NCBI GenBank assembly: GCA_963742725.1
Contig: CAVUMX010000003.1
Coordinates: 124,001-188,000 of the forward strand
Length of the DNA: 64,000 nt
Direction of reading: 5' to 3'
Source of the DNA: CAVVAL01 sp963742725
GTDB lineage: Bacteria; Actinomycetota; Actinomycetes; Mycobacteriales; Cryptosporangiaceae
How positions within the stretch are numbered: the stretch's first letter is position 1; every line of letters starts with the position of its first letter. Both the position numbers and the translations under genes were made by a program. The notes under the pieces were generated by a model. The model had not been told where the DNA came from, made no database searches, and worked only from the letters and a program-made list of their open reading frames with translations. Shown here in pieces: positions 1 through 7,420 of this stretch.

Positions 1-534
1 GCCGGTGTAGGGGTTGTCCACACGGCTGCCGGGTGGTCTCGGGCTCGGTGATGCCGTTGGGCTCGTTGACGCGGTCGGGGTGGGAGATGTCGTCCCGCCG
101 GTGCAGAGGACACCGTTGAGGGTGAAACTCGTGGGGGCGGGGTTGCTCCCGGAGTAGCTCGCGTTGAAGCCGGGGCTCGCGGTGGCGTTGGTTCCCAGAT
201 TGCTGTTCCACGCCGGGTTCCGCACCGTCACGGTCCGAGCGCTCTGGCTGAGCACGCCGTTCCAGCCCTGCTGTACCTGCTGGTTGCCGGCGAAGTCCCA
301 GGTCAGGGTCCATCCGCCGGTGATTGGGTCGCCGAGGTTCTTGACGGACAGGTTGCCGGTGAAGCCGGTGTCCCACTGGTTGACGTTGTAGGTGACCGCG
401 CAGCCGCTCGCAGCGCGGGCCGGGTTGCCGCCTGCGACGACCGCTACAGAAGCGACGAGCCCCAGTGCGGCGAGCGAGGCGACGGTGCCGGTGAGGCGGG
501 AGGGTCTCGCCGCGCGTGGGATGGTGGAGTTCAT
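1..534 (-). CDS. Secreted cellulase, CBM2 at N-terminus, probable GH6 (3' end outside window)
   Basis: Only the first 178 codons are present; the gene continues past position 1. Residues 1-44 are a signal peptide with an arginine-rich n-region and an alanine/valine core ending near ARA-A. Residues 45-144 form a family 2 carbohydrate-binding module bounded by two cysteines, with the spaced tryptophans expected for cellulose binding. A Ser/Thr/Pro linker follows, and the last residues read RVDNPYTG, which resembles the entry to GH6 catalytic domains. The ATG at 534 is preceded by GAGGAG eight bases away. A perfect CebR box lies 263 bp upstream, which fits cellobiose-induced secretion of a cellulose hydrolase. 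The CBM2 call is firm; GH6 is inferred from a few residues only. Confidence 0.85.
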   Translation of the reverse strand, partial: MNSTIPRAARPSRLTGTVASLAALGLVASVAVVAGGNPARAASGCAVTYNVNQWDTGFTGNLSVKNLGDPITGGWTLTWDFAGNQQVQQGWNGVLSQSARTVTVRNPAWNSNLGTNATASPGFNASYSGSNPAPTSFTLNGVLCTGGTTSPTPTASTSPTASPSPRPPGSRVDNPYTG

Positions 535-600
535 TTTCGGCGCTCCTCGTTGGACGGTCCACCGGCGGAGGCGCTCGGTGGATGGTTGACGCGCTCGGTC

Positions 601-735
601 TCAAGGGCTCTGGCAGGTCACCGCGGGTTGGGCGGGGTTGGTGCCCGTGGCGGTGTCGACCAGGCCGAACGTCGTGATGCCATCGGCGGGCACCACGCGG
701 TTCCAGGCGGCGTGCCGGACGGTCGCGGCCGCCAG
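601..735 (-). pseudogene. Remnant of the 3' end of a second CBM2 gene
   Basis: Read on the minus strand, this stretch encodes a run containing VRHAAWNRVVPADG, then TTFGLVDT, TGTNPA and a final VTCQSP before a TGA at 601-603. This is the pattern of the C-terminal half of a CBM2 module (NAAWN, TFGF, final cysteine). No start codon or 5' part exists upstream. The fragment lies between the CebR box at 797-810 and the cellulase start at 534. It is best read as the tail of a lost upstream CBM2 enzyme. The rest of 535-1022 shows no other coding signal. Confidence 0.65.
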
Positions 736-796
736 TTGCCGCTGGGCAATTGGCAGTCAGGGATGAACCCGTTGCCCTGCGGGCTCAGGCCAGTTA

Positions 797-810
797 TGGG
801 AGCGCTCCCA
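797..810. promoter_or_regulatory. CebR operator, perfect palindrome
   Basis: TGGGAGCGCTCCCA is the exact 14-bp CebR-binding palindrome known from Streptomyces. It sits between the minus-strand cellulase (start 534) and the plus-strand secreted protein (start 1023) and could act on either. The same perfect sequence occurs before cebE at 25587. Confidence 0.9.
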
Positions 811-928
811 GCAACTGTACCCGGAATGATGGCTTATGTGAACAGTGGTTTCGCACGTGTCTGTGACGAACCGGACCGACGGCGGCCTTCCGGAGAATGT
901 TCGGCGACCAGGCTTGACGCCGAAACGT

Positions 929-940
929 GTTAACGATCAC
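929..940 (+). promoter_or_regulatory. AraR-like operator variant (GTTAACGATCAC)
   Basis: GTTAACGATCAC matches, in reverse orientation, the element at 16144-16155 in the araR/ytfQ intergenic region and differs by one base from that at 8413-8424. It lies 82 bp before the start at 1023. A TTGACG hexamer at 914-919 could be a -35 box. Binding by AraR is inferred from similarity. Confidence 0.5.
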
Positions 941-1022
941 ACTCGCTCGCCGGGCGCACAGAATCCGCCCCGTACCGCTCTGGCTCCGCCAGGCCCCATC
1001 TCATCGAGGCAGAGGACAGTTC

Positions 1023-2360
1023 ATGAAGGTTGTTCGGTTACTGATCGCAGGGTCGCTGGCGCTGGCGATCGGATGGGCCGGGATGACGACGGCCGGCGCC
1101 GCGCCGGCCGGAGGGGCCGCCGCCGCGGCGAGCGGCGAGTTCTCGGCTCTCACGTACAACGTCGCCGGTCTGCCGGAGCCACTGTCGAGCGGCAACCCGG
1201 CGGCGAACACACCCCGGATCGGCGAGCTGGTGAACGCGTACGACATCGTCCACGTCCAGGAGGACTTCAACTACCACGCAGCCCTGTACGCGGCCGACGA
1301 CCATCCGTTCGCCACGCCGACAAGCGGCGGCGTCCCCTTCGGCAGCGGGCTCAATGCCATGTCCTCGTTCCCGTACCAGGAACTCGAGCGGGTGAAGTGG
1401 TCCGCGTGCAACGGAACGGACTGCCTCACGCCGAAGGGGTTCACGTTCGCCCGTATGCGCATGGCCGAGGGCGTCTACGTCGACTTCTACAACGCCCATC
1501 CGAACGCCGGCTCCACGGACCCTGACCTGGCGGCGCGGCGTGCCAACGTCACCCAGCTCTCCCGCTTCGTCGCCGCGCACTCGGCCGGCAACGCGGTCGT
1601 CCTGATGGGGGACACGAACACGCGCTACACCCGGGCCGGCGACAACATCCGGGAGTTGCTCGCGGAGAACAACCTCACCGACGTCTGGGTGGAGAAGGTT
1701 CGGGGCGGGCAGCCGCCGGCCATCGGCAGCCCGGCGCTGGTCTGCGACCCGGCCAACGTCACGAACGAGTGCGAGGTGGTGGACAAGATCCTCTACCGGG
1801 GCAGCCGGCATGTGCGGCTGCGCGCCGACGCCTACAACAACGAGCACGGTCGCTTCCTCGATCCTGCCGGGCAGCCGCTCTCCGACCACTATCCGCACCT
1901 GGCGCGCTTCAGCTGGACCCTCGCGCCGGACCTGCGGATGAGCGACCTCGTCGGCGGTCCGCACGGCAGCCGGTTCACCGATGTGGACGCGCTGTCCGGC
2001 GCATCCGCCGTGCGGCGGCTGTCGGTCCGCGCCGGCTCGCGGGTCGACCGCGTTGCTGTGCAGCTGCGGGACGGTCGTGTCCTGGCGCATGGTGGCGGCG
2101 GTGGCTCCGAGCGGTCCCTCGACCTAGCGGCGGGGGAGTACCTGACCGGGGCCACCCTCTGCACCGGCAAGAAGGACGGGCACACGCGGATCTTCTTCGC
2201 CGAGTTCCGCACCTCGACGGGGCGCACGCTCTCCGGTGGCGTCCGTACCGGGAACCGGGTCAACTACACCGCGCCGGCAGGGTGGCAGATCTCCGGATTC
2301 CACGGCCGAAGCGCCGACGAGGTCGACATGCTCGGCCTGATCTACACCCCGCTGGGCTAG
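1023..2360 (+). CDS. Secreted endonuclease/exonuclease/phosphatase-fold protein with C-terminal jacalin-like lectin domain
   Basis: The 445-residue product begins with a signal peptide (residues 1 to about 30, ending in AGAAPAGG). Residues about 38-300 show the endonuclease/exonuclease/phosphatase fold: LTYNVAG, the metal-ligand run VHVQEDFN, YNAHPNA, VLMGDTNTR and the final SDHYPHLA histidine. This fold covers sphingomyelinases, inositol phosphatases and secreted DNases, and the substrate cannot be told apart here. Residues about 315-445 resemble a jacalin-type beta-prism (GGPHG, VDRVAVQL, FHGRSADEVDMLG), probably a glycan-binding part. The ATG at 1023 has GAGGACAG before it. An upstream CebR box and an AraR-like site suggest coregulation with polysaccharide breakdown. 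Confidence 0.85.
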   Translation: MKVVRLLIAGSLALAIGWAGMTTAGAAPAGGAAAAASGEFSALTYNVAGLPEPLSSGNPAANTPRIGELVNAYDIVHVQEDFNYHAALYAADDHPFATPTSGGVPFGSGLNAMSSFPYQELERVKWSACNGTDCLTPKGFTFARMRMAEGVYVDFYNAHPNAGSTDPDLAARRANVTQLSRFVAAHSAGNAVVLMGDTNTRYTRAGDNIRELLAENNLTDVWVEKVRGGQPPAIGSPALVCDPANVTNECEVVDKILYRGSRHVRLRADAYNNEHGRFLDPAGQPLSDHYPHLARFSWTLAPDLRMSDLVGGPHGSRFTDVDALSGASAVRRLSVRAGSRVDRVAVQLRDGRVLAHGGGGGSERSLDLAAGEYLTGATLCTGKKDGHTRIFFAEFRTSTGRTLSGGVRTGNRVNYTAPAGWQISGFHGRSADEVDMLGLIYTPLG

Positions 2361-2372
2361 TGACTGTCGCGC

Positions 2373-2390
2373 GACGCCAGGCAGGGCGTC
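2373..2390. terminator. Short hairpin between convergent genes
   Basis: GACGCC and GGCGTC form a 6-bp stem around a 6-base loop between the ends of the lectin-nuclease gene and the convergent kinase gene. There is no T-run, so this is a weak candidate. Confidence 0.35.
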
Positions 2391-2404
2391 TGACGTGGCT
2401 TCCG

Positions 2405-3736
2405 CTAGGAGGCGTCCTGCGGTAGGGCGAGCGCTTCTCGAAGTTGCCGCGCCAGGCCGCGGCTGAGGGCACCCTCGCGGACCCGGTCGTCGATCTTCCG
2501 CCGGAGATCCGCGCTGCCGGCCGCGGCATCGCCGGCCGCGGCGAGATTGCTGAGGACGTTCCGCAGATCGGTGGCGACGTCCGGGCGGATCTCGCCGCGG
2601 CTGAGGCCCGCGCTGACCAGTGCGTCGAAGCGCTCGAACAGGTCGACGGGCTCGGTCGGCACGGCGCTCGGCGAGGGAACCGACGACGCGATGGGCGGTG
2701 GCGTGACCCGTGCCGGAGGCGTGGCGGGCGGGGTATCGCGGGGCAGCGGCGCGGTAAGCGGAGATCGCGGCTCGGGCACGGTGAACGGGAGCGCGGTCAC
2801 GGCGACGGCAACGCCGGCGAGGGCCATCGCGACGGCGATCACGGCCAGTGTCCGGCCGGGGCGCGGGCGCGGCAGCTCGGCGGTTTGTGGCGGTGCCGGG
2901 GCGCGGGCGGTACACGCGGCCGAGAGCAGTGCAGCGGCGACCTCGTCGGCTGTCGGCCGATCGTCGGGGTCGACCGACAGGCAGCGGACGCACATCTCGG
3001 CGAGGGCCGAGGGAAGCTCACTGGGCGGCGGCGGCGGTCCGGCGTCGTGCGCGTCGGCGATGTCGTCCCAGCTCTCAGCGGGGAAGGGCGCCCGACCGGT
3101 CACCAACTCGTAGAGGAGGACGCCGAGGGCGAACACATCTGTCGCCGCGTCTGCCGGACTTCCGTCCAGCCGCTCGGGAGCGACGTACTCGAGGGTGCCG
3201 AACATGAGGCCGGTGGCGTCCTCGTCCTGCTCACCGACAGGGGCGGCGATTCCGAAGTCGACGACCTTCGCGCCCGCGGGCGTCATGAGGATGTTGCCCG
3301 GTGTGACGTCCCGGTGGACGACCCCGTGCCGGTGCGCCTCGGCTAGGGCGGCGGCGACGTCGGCGCAGACCGCCGCGGCCTCACGCCAGGACAGCGGACC
3401 GCGGTTGAGGTGGGCCTGCAGGGGCTCCCCGTCGAGCAGCTCCATCACGATGTACGGCAGTACCGCGCCGTCAGGCCGCTTGGCTTCGCCGTAGTCGTGC
3501 ACGGCGACGATGTGGGGGTGGGACAGTCGGGCGACCGCGCGGGCCTCCCGCCCGATGACCGCCCGGCAACGCACGTCGACGGCGTACGGGCCGGCGAGCA
3601 CCTTGACGGCGACGTCACGGCCGAGAATGTCGTCACGCGCCCGCCAGACCGTGGACATTCCGCCCACCCCGAGCAGGGCCAGCAGGCGGTACCGGCCCGC
3701 GAGCACCGTGCCCTGGGCAGGCCAGTCGTCGGTCAT
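2405..3736 (-). CDS. Membrane-anchored Ser/Thr protein kinase (PknB type)
   Basis: The 443-residue protein starts at the ATG at 3736 (MTDDWPAQG), chosen because the kinase fold begins right after it. Residues about 17-270 carry the kinase: glycine loop LGVGGMSTVW, VAVKVL lysine, catalytic loop HRDVTPGN, VDFGIA, and APERLDGSP. The lysine normally found two residues after HRD is threonine here (codon ACA). A membrane segment lies near residues 294-316, followed by a Pro-rich spacer and an external alpha-helical domain of about 90 residues without PASTA repeats. The gene is divergent from cebR with 139 bp between starts. Its signal and targets are unknown. Confidence 0.92.
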   Translation of the reverse strand: MTDDWPAQGTVLAGRYRLLALLGVGGMSTVWRARDDILGRDVAVKVLAGPYAVDVRCRAVIGREARAVARLSHPHIVAVHDYGEAKRPDGAVLPYIVMELLDGEPLQAHLNRGPLSWREAAAVCADVAAALAEAHRHGVVHRDVTPGNILMTPAGAKVVDFGIAAPVGEQDEDATGLMFGTLEYVAPERLDGSPADAATDVFALGVLLYELVTGRAPFPAESWDDIADAHDAGPPPPPSELPSALAEMCVRCLSVDPDDRPTADEVAAALLSAACTARAPAPPQTAELPRPRPGRTLAVIAVAMALAGVAVAVTALPFTVPEPRSPLTAPLPRDTPPATPPARVTPPPIASSVPSPSAVPTEPVDLFERFDALVSAGLSRGEIRPDVATDLRNVLSNLAAAGDAAAGSADLRRKIDDRVREGALSRGLARQLREALALPQDAS

Positions 3737-3875
3737 CCGGCAGACGCTCGCGGACGAGTGGTCGGCTGTCAACGTGGGATTACAAACGGTCAACGTCCGC
3801 GTACACAAGGTGGTGATAGGCGAGGATTCTCGTCAAGCCGGCAGAATGGGTGCGCGGCGAGGAGAGCGGGGCGGT

Positions 3876-4886
3876 ATGACGGAGCGGAGCAGGTCGGCCG
3901 GGCGGCCGACGATCGAGGAGGTCGCGGTCCGCGCCGGCGTCGGCCGGGGCACGGTGTCGCGGGTGATCAACGGATCCCCGCAGGTGAGCCCGCGGGCCCG
4001 TCTCGCCGTCCAGCAGGCGATCGACGACCTCGGGTACATCCCGAACCGGGCCGCTCGCTCGCTCGTCACCCACCGCACGGACTCTGTCGCCCTGGTCGTG
4101 TCGGAGTCCGGCGAGCGCTTCTTCGCCGAACCGTTCTTCGGGCGCATCGTGCAGGCCGTCAGCTCGGCGCTGAACGCCGCCGGGCTCCAGTTGCTGCTCG
4201 CGATCGCGCAGTCCGCGGACGAGCGGGCCCGGCTGGAGCACTACCTGACCCGCCAGCATGTCGATGGCGCGATGCTGCTTTCGCTGCACGGCTCCGATCC
4301 GCTGCCTGCACATCTGGAGGATCGCGGGGTGCCGACCGTACGCGTGGGGCGGCCGACGACGCAGGAGTTCTCGTTCTGCGTCGACGCCGACAACGCCGGT
4401 GGCGCCCGCCAGGCCGCTGAACACCTGCTGGCCCGCGGGAGGCGCCGGATCGCCGCGATCGCGGGGCCACAGGACATGGCGGTCGGCATGGCGCGCCTGG
4501 CGGGGTTCCGGCAGGTGGTGGGCGAGCACTCGCTGGTGGAGTTCGGGGATTTCAGCGAAGGCAGCGGCGCGGAGGCGATGCGACGGTTGCTGACGCGCGA
4601 GCCGGATCTGGACGCGGTGTTCGCCGCCTCGGACCCGATGGCGGCCGGGGCGATGCGCATGCTCAAGGAGTGTGGCCGGCGGGTCCCGGACGATGTCGCC
4701 GTGGTTGGGTTCGACGACTCGGCGATCGCGCGGAACACCGATCCGGCGCTGACGAGCGTTCACCAGCCGGTAGAGGAGATGGGGCGCGAGCTGGTGCGCC
4801 TGATGCTGGCGCGGATCCACGGCGACGAGGTGCCGGTGGCCGAGGTCGTGCTGCGGACGCGGCTCGTGGAGCGCGCCTCCAGCTGA
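3876..4886 (+). CDS. cebR: LacI-family cellobiose-responsive repressor CebR
   Basis: The 336-residue protein has an N-terminal LacI helix-turn-helix (TIEEVAVRAGVGRGTVSRVI) and a periplasmic-binding-fold sensor domain. Features close to Streptomyces CebR include FFAEPFFG after the hinge, HVDGAMLLSLHGSDPLP and VVGFDDSAIA near the C-terminus. CebR represses cellulase and cellobiose-uptake genes until cello-oligosaccharide binds. Exact CebR boxes occur at 797, 5021 (one end mismatch) and 25587, before genes of cellulose use. No box precedes cebR itself. The ATG at 3876 follows GGAGAG and fits the family's usual start. Confidence 0.9.
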   Translation: MTERSRSAGRPTIEEVAVRAGVGRGTVSRVINGSPQVSPRARLAVQQAIDDLGYIPNRAARSLVTHRTDSVALVVSESGERFFAEPFFGRIVQAVSSALNAAGLQLLLAIAQSADERARLEHYLTRQHVDGAMLLSLHGSDPLPAHLEDRGVPTVRVGRPTTQEFSFCVDADNAGGARQAAEHLLARGRRRIAAIAGPQDMAVGMARLAGFRQVVGEHSLVEFGDFSEGSGAEAMRRLLTREPDLDAVFAASDPMAAGAMRMLKECGRRVPDDVAVVGFDDSAIARNTDPALTSVHQPVEEMGRELVRLMLARIHGDEVPVAEVVLRTRLVERASS

Positions 4887-5020
4887 CGGTCCCGTCCGCG
4901 GCGACGGCCGCCTGCTAGCATGTGAGCGTTCACGCATCGAGTGCCGGGCGTCTCGCATTTGGTCCGAGCCGCGTTGAACCATCTGAGCCCTTCGGCCGTA
5001 CTCGCTGGCAGCAACCCCAT

Positions 5021-5034
5021 TGGGAGCGCTCCCG
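5021..5034. promoter_or_regulatory. CebR operator, one mismatch
   Basis: TGGGAGCGCTCCCG matches the CebR palindrome in 13 of 14 positions. It ends 32 bp before the ATG of the DUF1996 gene. The cebE box lies at nearly the same distance (33 bp) from its start. Confidence 0.85.
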
Positions 5035-5066
5035 AATCGGAGCGCGGGCAGTCAGAGGAGCAGCGG

Positions 5067-6779
5067 ATGCAGAGACAGCGAAAGCGGCGGCGGTTGGTCG
5101 GGGCCGGTGTGGCCCTTGGTGTGCTGGCGCTGAGCGCGCTCACCGTCGGCGTCGCGGCGGCGCGGGAGGACGGCGGCGGCCAGACCATCGGCTGCCCTAG
5201 CGTCGCCGACAGGCTTCCGGCGGTGCCCGCCGAAGCGCGCACGGAGGTGGACCGCAACCTGGCGCTGCTGGACAAGCAGATCGCGGAGGCCAATGCGCGG
5301 TTGGCGGCCTCCCAGGGCGAGGGCGGTCCGAACTTCGTCGACAACGCCATCCTCGGGCCGCTGAAATCCAAGCGGGTGGCCACCATCGACCGGATCGCGA
5401 TCGCGATCGGCCGGCGTGCGGCCCGCCCCACCGGGCTCGACGCTCTCGCGGCGTGTTCGCTCGGCGGTGCCGCCGCCAACGACGACGCCTCGAACGGCGG
5501 CGCGCCAGCCGGTGACCCGCCGCGGAGCGCCGCTCCCCGCGCTGGCGACCAGGCGTCGGCAGGCGCGCCGACGGTGAACTGCCCCAGCGTCGAGGACCGG
5601 TTGCCGGCCGTGCCGCGCGAGGCGCAGGCGGAGGTGACGCGCAATCTGGCGCTGCTGGACAAGCAGGTCGGTGAGGCGAACCAACGGCTGGTCACATCGC
5701 AGGGCGAGGGCGGTCCGAACTTCGTCGACAACGCCATCCTCGGGCCGCTGAAATCCAAGCGGGTGGCCACCATCGACCGGATCGCGATCGCGATCGGCCG
5801 GCGTGCGGCCCGCCCCACCGGGCTCGATGCTCTCGCGCCCTGCACTCTGAACGCCACCGGTGGAGCCCCGGCGGAGGGCGAGGAGGATGAGTCCGCCCGG
5901 GGCGGCCCGTTCGCGAAGGACTTCGTCGACATCCGGAGCGTGCGGCCGAACGCTGTGAACGTGCGGCCCGGTCGTGGCGGTTCCACCGGCAGCTTCACGT
6001 CGCGCTGCGGCAACAACGAGAACGGGCACCACAACCCGGACAACATGATCGTGGCGCCGGGCGTGTCCAACGGTGCGCAGCACGTGCACGACTACGTGGG
6101 CAACATTTCCACGGACGGCTTCTCGACCGACGACAGCCTGAAGCGGGCCGGCACGACGTGCGAACGCCCCGACGACAAGTCGGCGTACTTCTGGCCGGTG
6201 TTGCGCGTGTTGGACGGGTCGGACGCGGACGACGCCACGTCACCTGGCGGAGGGCTGGACGGTAACGTCGGCCAGATCCTCACGCCGAGCCGTGTGACGT
6301 TGGAGTTCCGCGGCAGCCCGGTCGCGAAGGTGCGTGCGATGCCGCAGTTCCTGCGAGTCCTCACCGGCAACGCCAAGGCGGCGACGACCAACGGGCTCAA
6401 TGCCAAGGCGCAGTGGACGTGCGGCGGCTTCACCGACCGGATCACCAGCAAGTATCCGCTCTGCCCGTCGGGTAGCGAGGTCGTCCGCATCTCCGACTTC
6501 CCGAGCTGCTGGGACGGCAGGAACACCGACAGCGCCAACCACCGCACGCACATCCTCTTCCCGGATCGCCGCGGCGCCTGCCCCTCCGGTACCACAGCCG
6601 TTCCGCAGTTGCGGATCACGCTGTCCTACGACGTGCCGCAGGGCCTCCGCTTCGCTGTGGACGGTTTCCCGGACCAGCTGCACAACCCGATCACCGACCA
6701 CAACGACTTCGTCAACGTGATGAGCCGCAGCCTCATGGACGAGGTGGTGCGCTGTGTGAACAGCGGGCGGCGGTGCTGA
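5067..6779 (+). CDS. Secreted DUF1996 protein with duplicated N-terminal domain
   Basis: The 570-residue product has an N-terminal signal or anchor (RKRRRLVG then a hydrophobic stretch, residues about 5-32). Two copies of a roughly 93-residue helical domain follow (about 41-133 and 170-262), each opening with a CPSV cysteine and containing DRLPAVP, NLALLDKQ and GGPNFVDNAILGPLKSKR. Residues about 282-570 are a DUF1996 domain with HVHDYVGN and several cysteines. DUF1996 has no settled biochemical role that I know of and is typically secreted. A CebR box directly before the gene places it in the cellulose regulon. The ATG at 5067 is preceded by AGAGGAG. It overlaps the next gene slightly. Confidence 0.85.
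   Translation: MQRQRKRRRLVGAGVALGVLALSALTVGVAAAREDGGGQTIGCPSVADRLPAVPAEARTEVDRNLALLDKQIAEANARLAASQGEGGPNFVDNAILGPLKSKRVATIDRIAIAIGRRAARPTGLDALAACSLGGAAANDDASNGGAPAGDPPRSAAPRAGDQASAGAPTVNCPSVEDRLPAVPREAQAEVTRNLALLDKQVGEANQRLVTSQGEGGPNFVDNAILGPLKSKRVATIDRIAIAIGRRAARPTGLDALAPCTLNATGGAPAEGEEDESARGGPFAKDFVDIRSVRPNAVNVRPGRGGSTGSFTSRCGNNENGHHNPDNMIVAPGVSNGAQHVHDYVGNISTDGFSTDDSLKRAGTTCERPDDKSAYFWPVLRVLDGSDADDATSPGGGLDGNVGQILTPSRVTLEFRGSPVAKVRAMPQFLRVLTGNAKAATTNGLNAKAQWTCGGFTDRITSKYPLCPSGSEVVRISDFPSCWDGRNTDSANHRTHILFPDRRGACPSGTTAVPQLRITLSYDVPQGLRFAVDGFPDQLHNPITDHNDFVNVMSRSLMDEVVRCVNSGRRC
5313..5440 (+). repeat. Copy 1 of a 128-bp perfect intragenic direct repeat
   Basis: These 128 bases are identical to 5700-5827, offset by exactly 387 bp (129 codons). 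They encode the second half of the duplicated domain in the DUF1996 protein. The flanking parts of the domain have diverged, so the identity suggests a recent conversion or duplication. Confidence 0.9.
5700..5827 (+). repeat. Copy 2 of the 128-bp perfect intragenic direct repeat
   Basis: Identical to 5313-5440. Recombination between the copies would delete one 129-residue unit in frame, so the number of domain copies may vary between strains. Confidence 0.9.
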
Positions 6780-7420
6780 ACGAGCCGGAGCGGATGTCCG
6801 GGCTGCGATGGTTCCATTGCGCCGTCGCGGCAGCCGTTCTCCTCGCCGGAGCGGCCTGGACGGTCATCCCCTTCGCCGGCCGCGCCGCTCCACCGGCCAT
6901 GGCGCTGCCGCAGAACGCCGTCGACGGCCACGATCACGGGTCGCTGCCGTACGGGTACGTCGGCCCGGCCCTGCCCGCACCGCTGGAGCTGTCCTCGCCG
7001 GAACCGACACCGGCGGGGACGGCGCCGCCGGCCCGGCAGTACCTCGCGGCGATGCGAGTCTTTGCCGGGCCCAAGAACGTCCAGTCGCTGCCGTCCGGCA
7101 GAGCGCCTCGGCGGACGCTGGCGATGGCGTGCCCGTCCGGTCGCGGCGCGGACCTGTTCCGTGAGGTCCGGTACAAGCTGCGTCGCGGCTACACCACGTT
7201 GACGGCGCACATCGTCACCGTGGGAAGCGACGATCCGAGGGCGAGTGCACGGATCCACGTGCTGGGCACGGACGGCATCCTCTACTCCGAGGACCGGCCT
7301 GCGAACAGGCCGGCGTCGGTCCGCCTCGACCTGGCGAGGTCCGAGTACCTGCGGATCCGCCTGTTCTGCACGTCGCCGGCGTCACGCGTGGAGTTCCGGG
7401 ACGCGGTCCTCGCACGGTGA
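6773..7420 (+). CDS. Secreted protein of unknown function
   Basis: A 215-residue product starts at the GTG at 6773, overlapping the DUF1996 stop by seven bases; an ATG at 6794 is an equally good start. The N-terminal hydrophobic stretch (CAVAAAVLLAGAAW) is a signal peptide or anchor. A Pro-rich segment follows. Residues about 115-215 look like a small beta-sandwich with the strands YTTLTAHIVTVG, ARIHVLGTDG and YLRIRLFC, of the kind seen in sugar-binding or NPCBM-like modules; this is only suggestive. Close linkage puts it under the same CebR box. Its last 39 bases overlap the end of the convergent sigma-like gene. Confidence 0.75.
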   Translation: MLNEPERMSGLRWFHCAVAAAVLLAGAAWTVIPFAGRAAPPAMALPQNAVDGHDHGSLPYGYVGPALPAPLELSSPEPTPAGTAPPARQYLAAMRVFAGPKNVQSLPSGRAPRRTLAMACPSGRGADLFREVRYKLRRGYTTLTAHIVTVGSDDPRASARIHVLGTDGILYSEDRPANRPASVRLDLARSEYLRIRLFCTSPASRVEFRDAVLAR

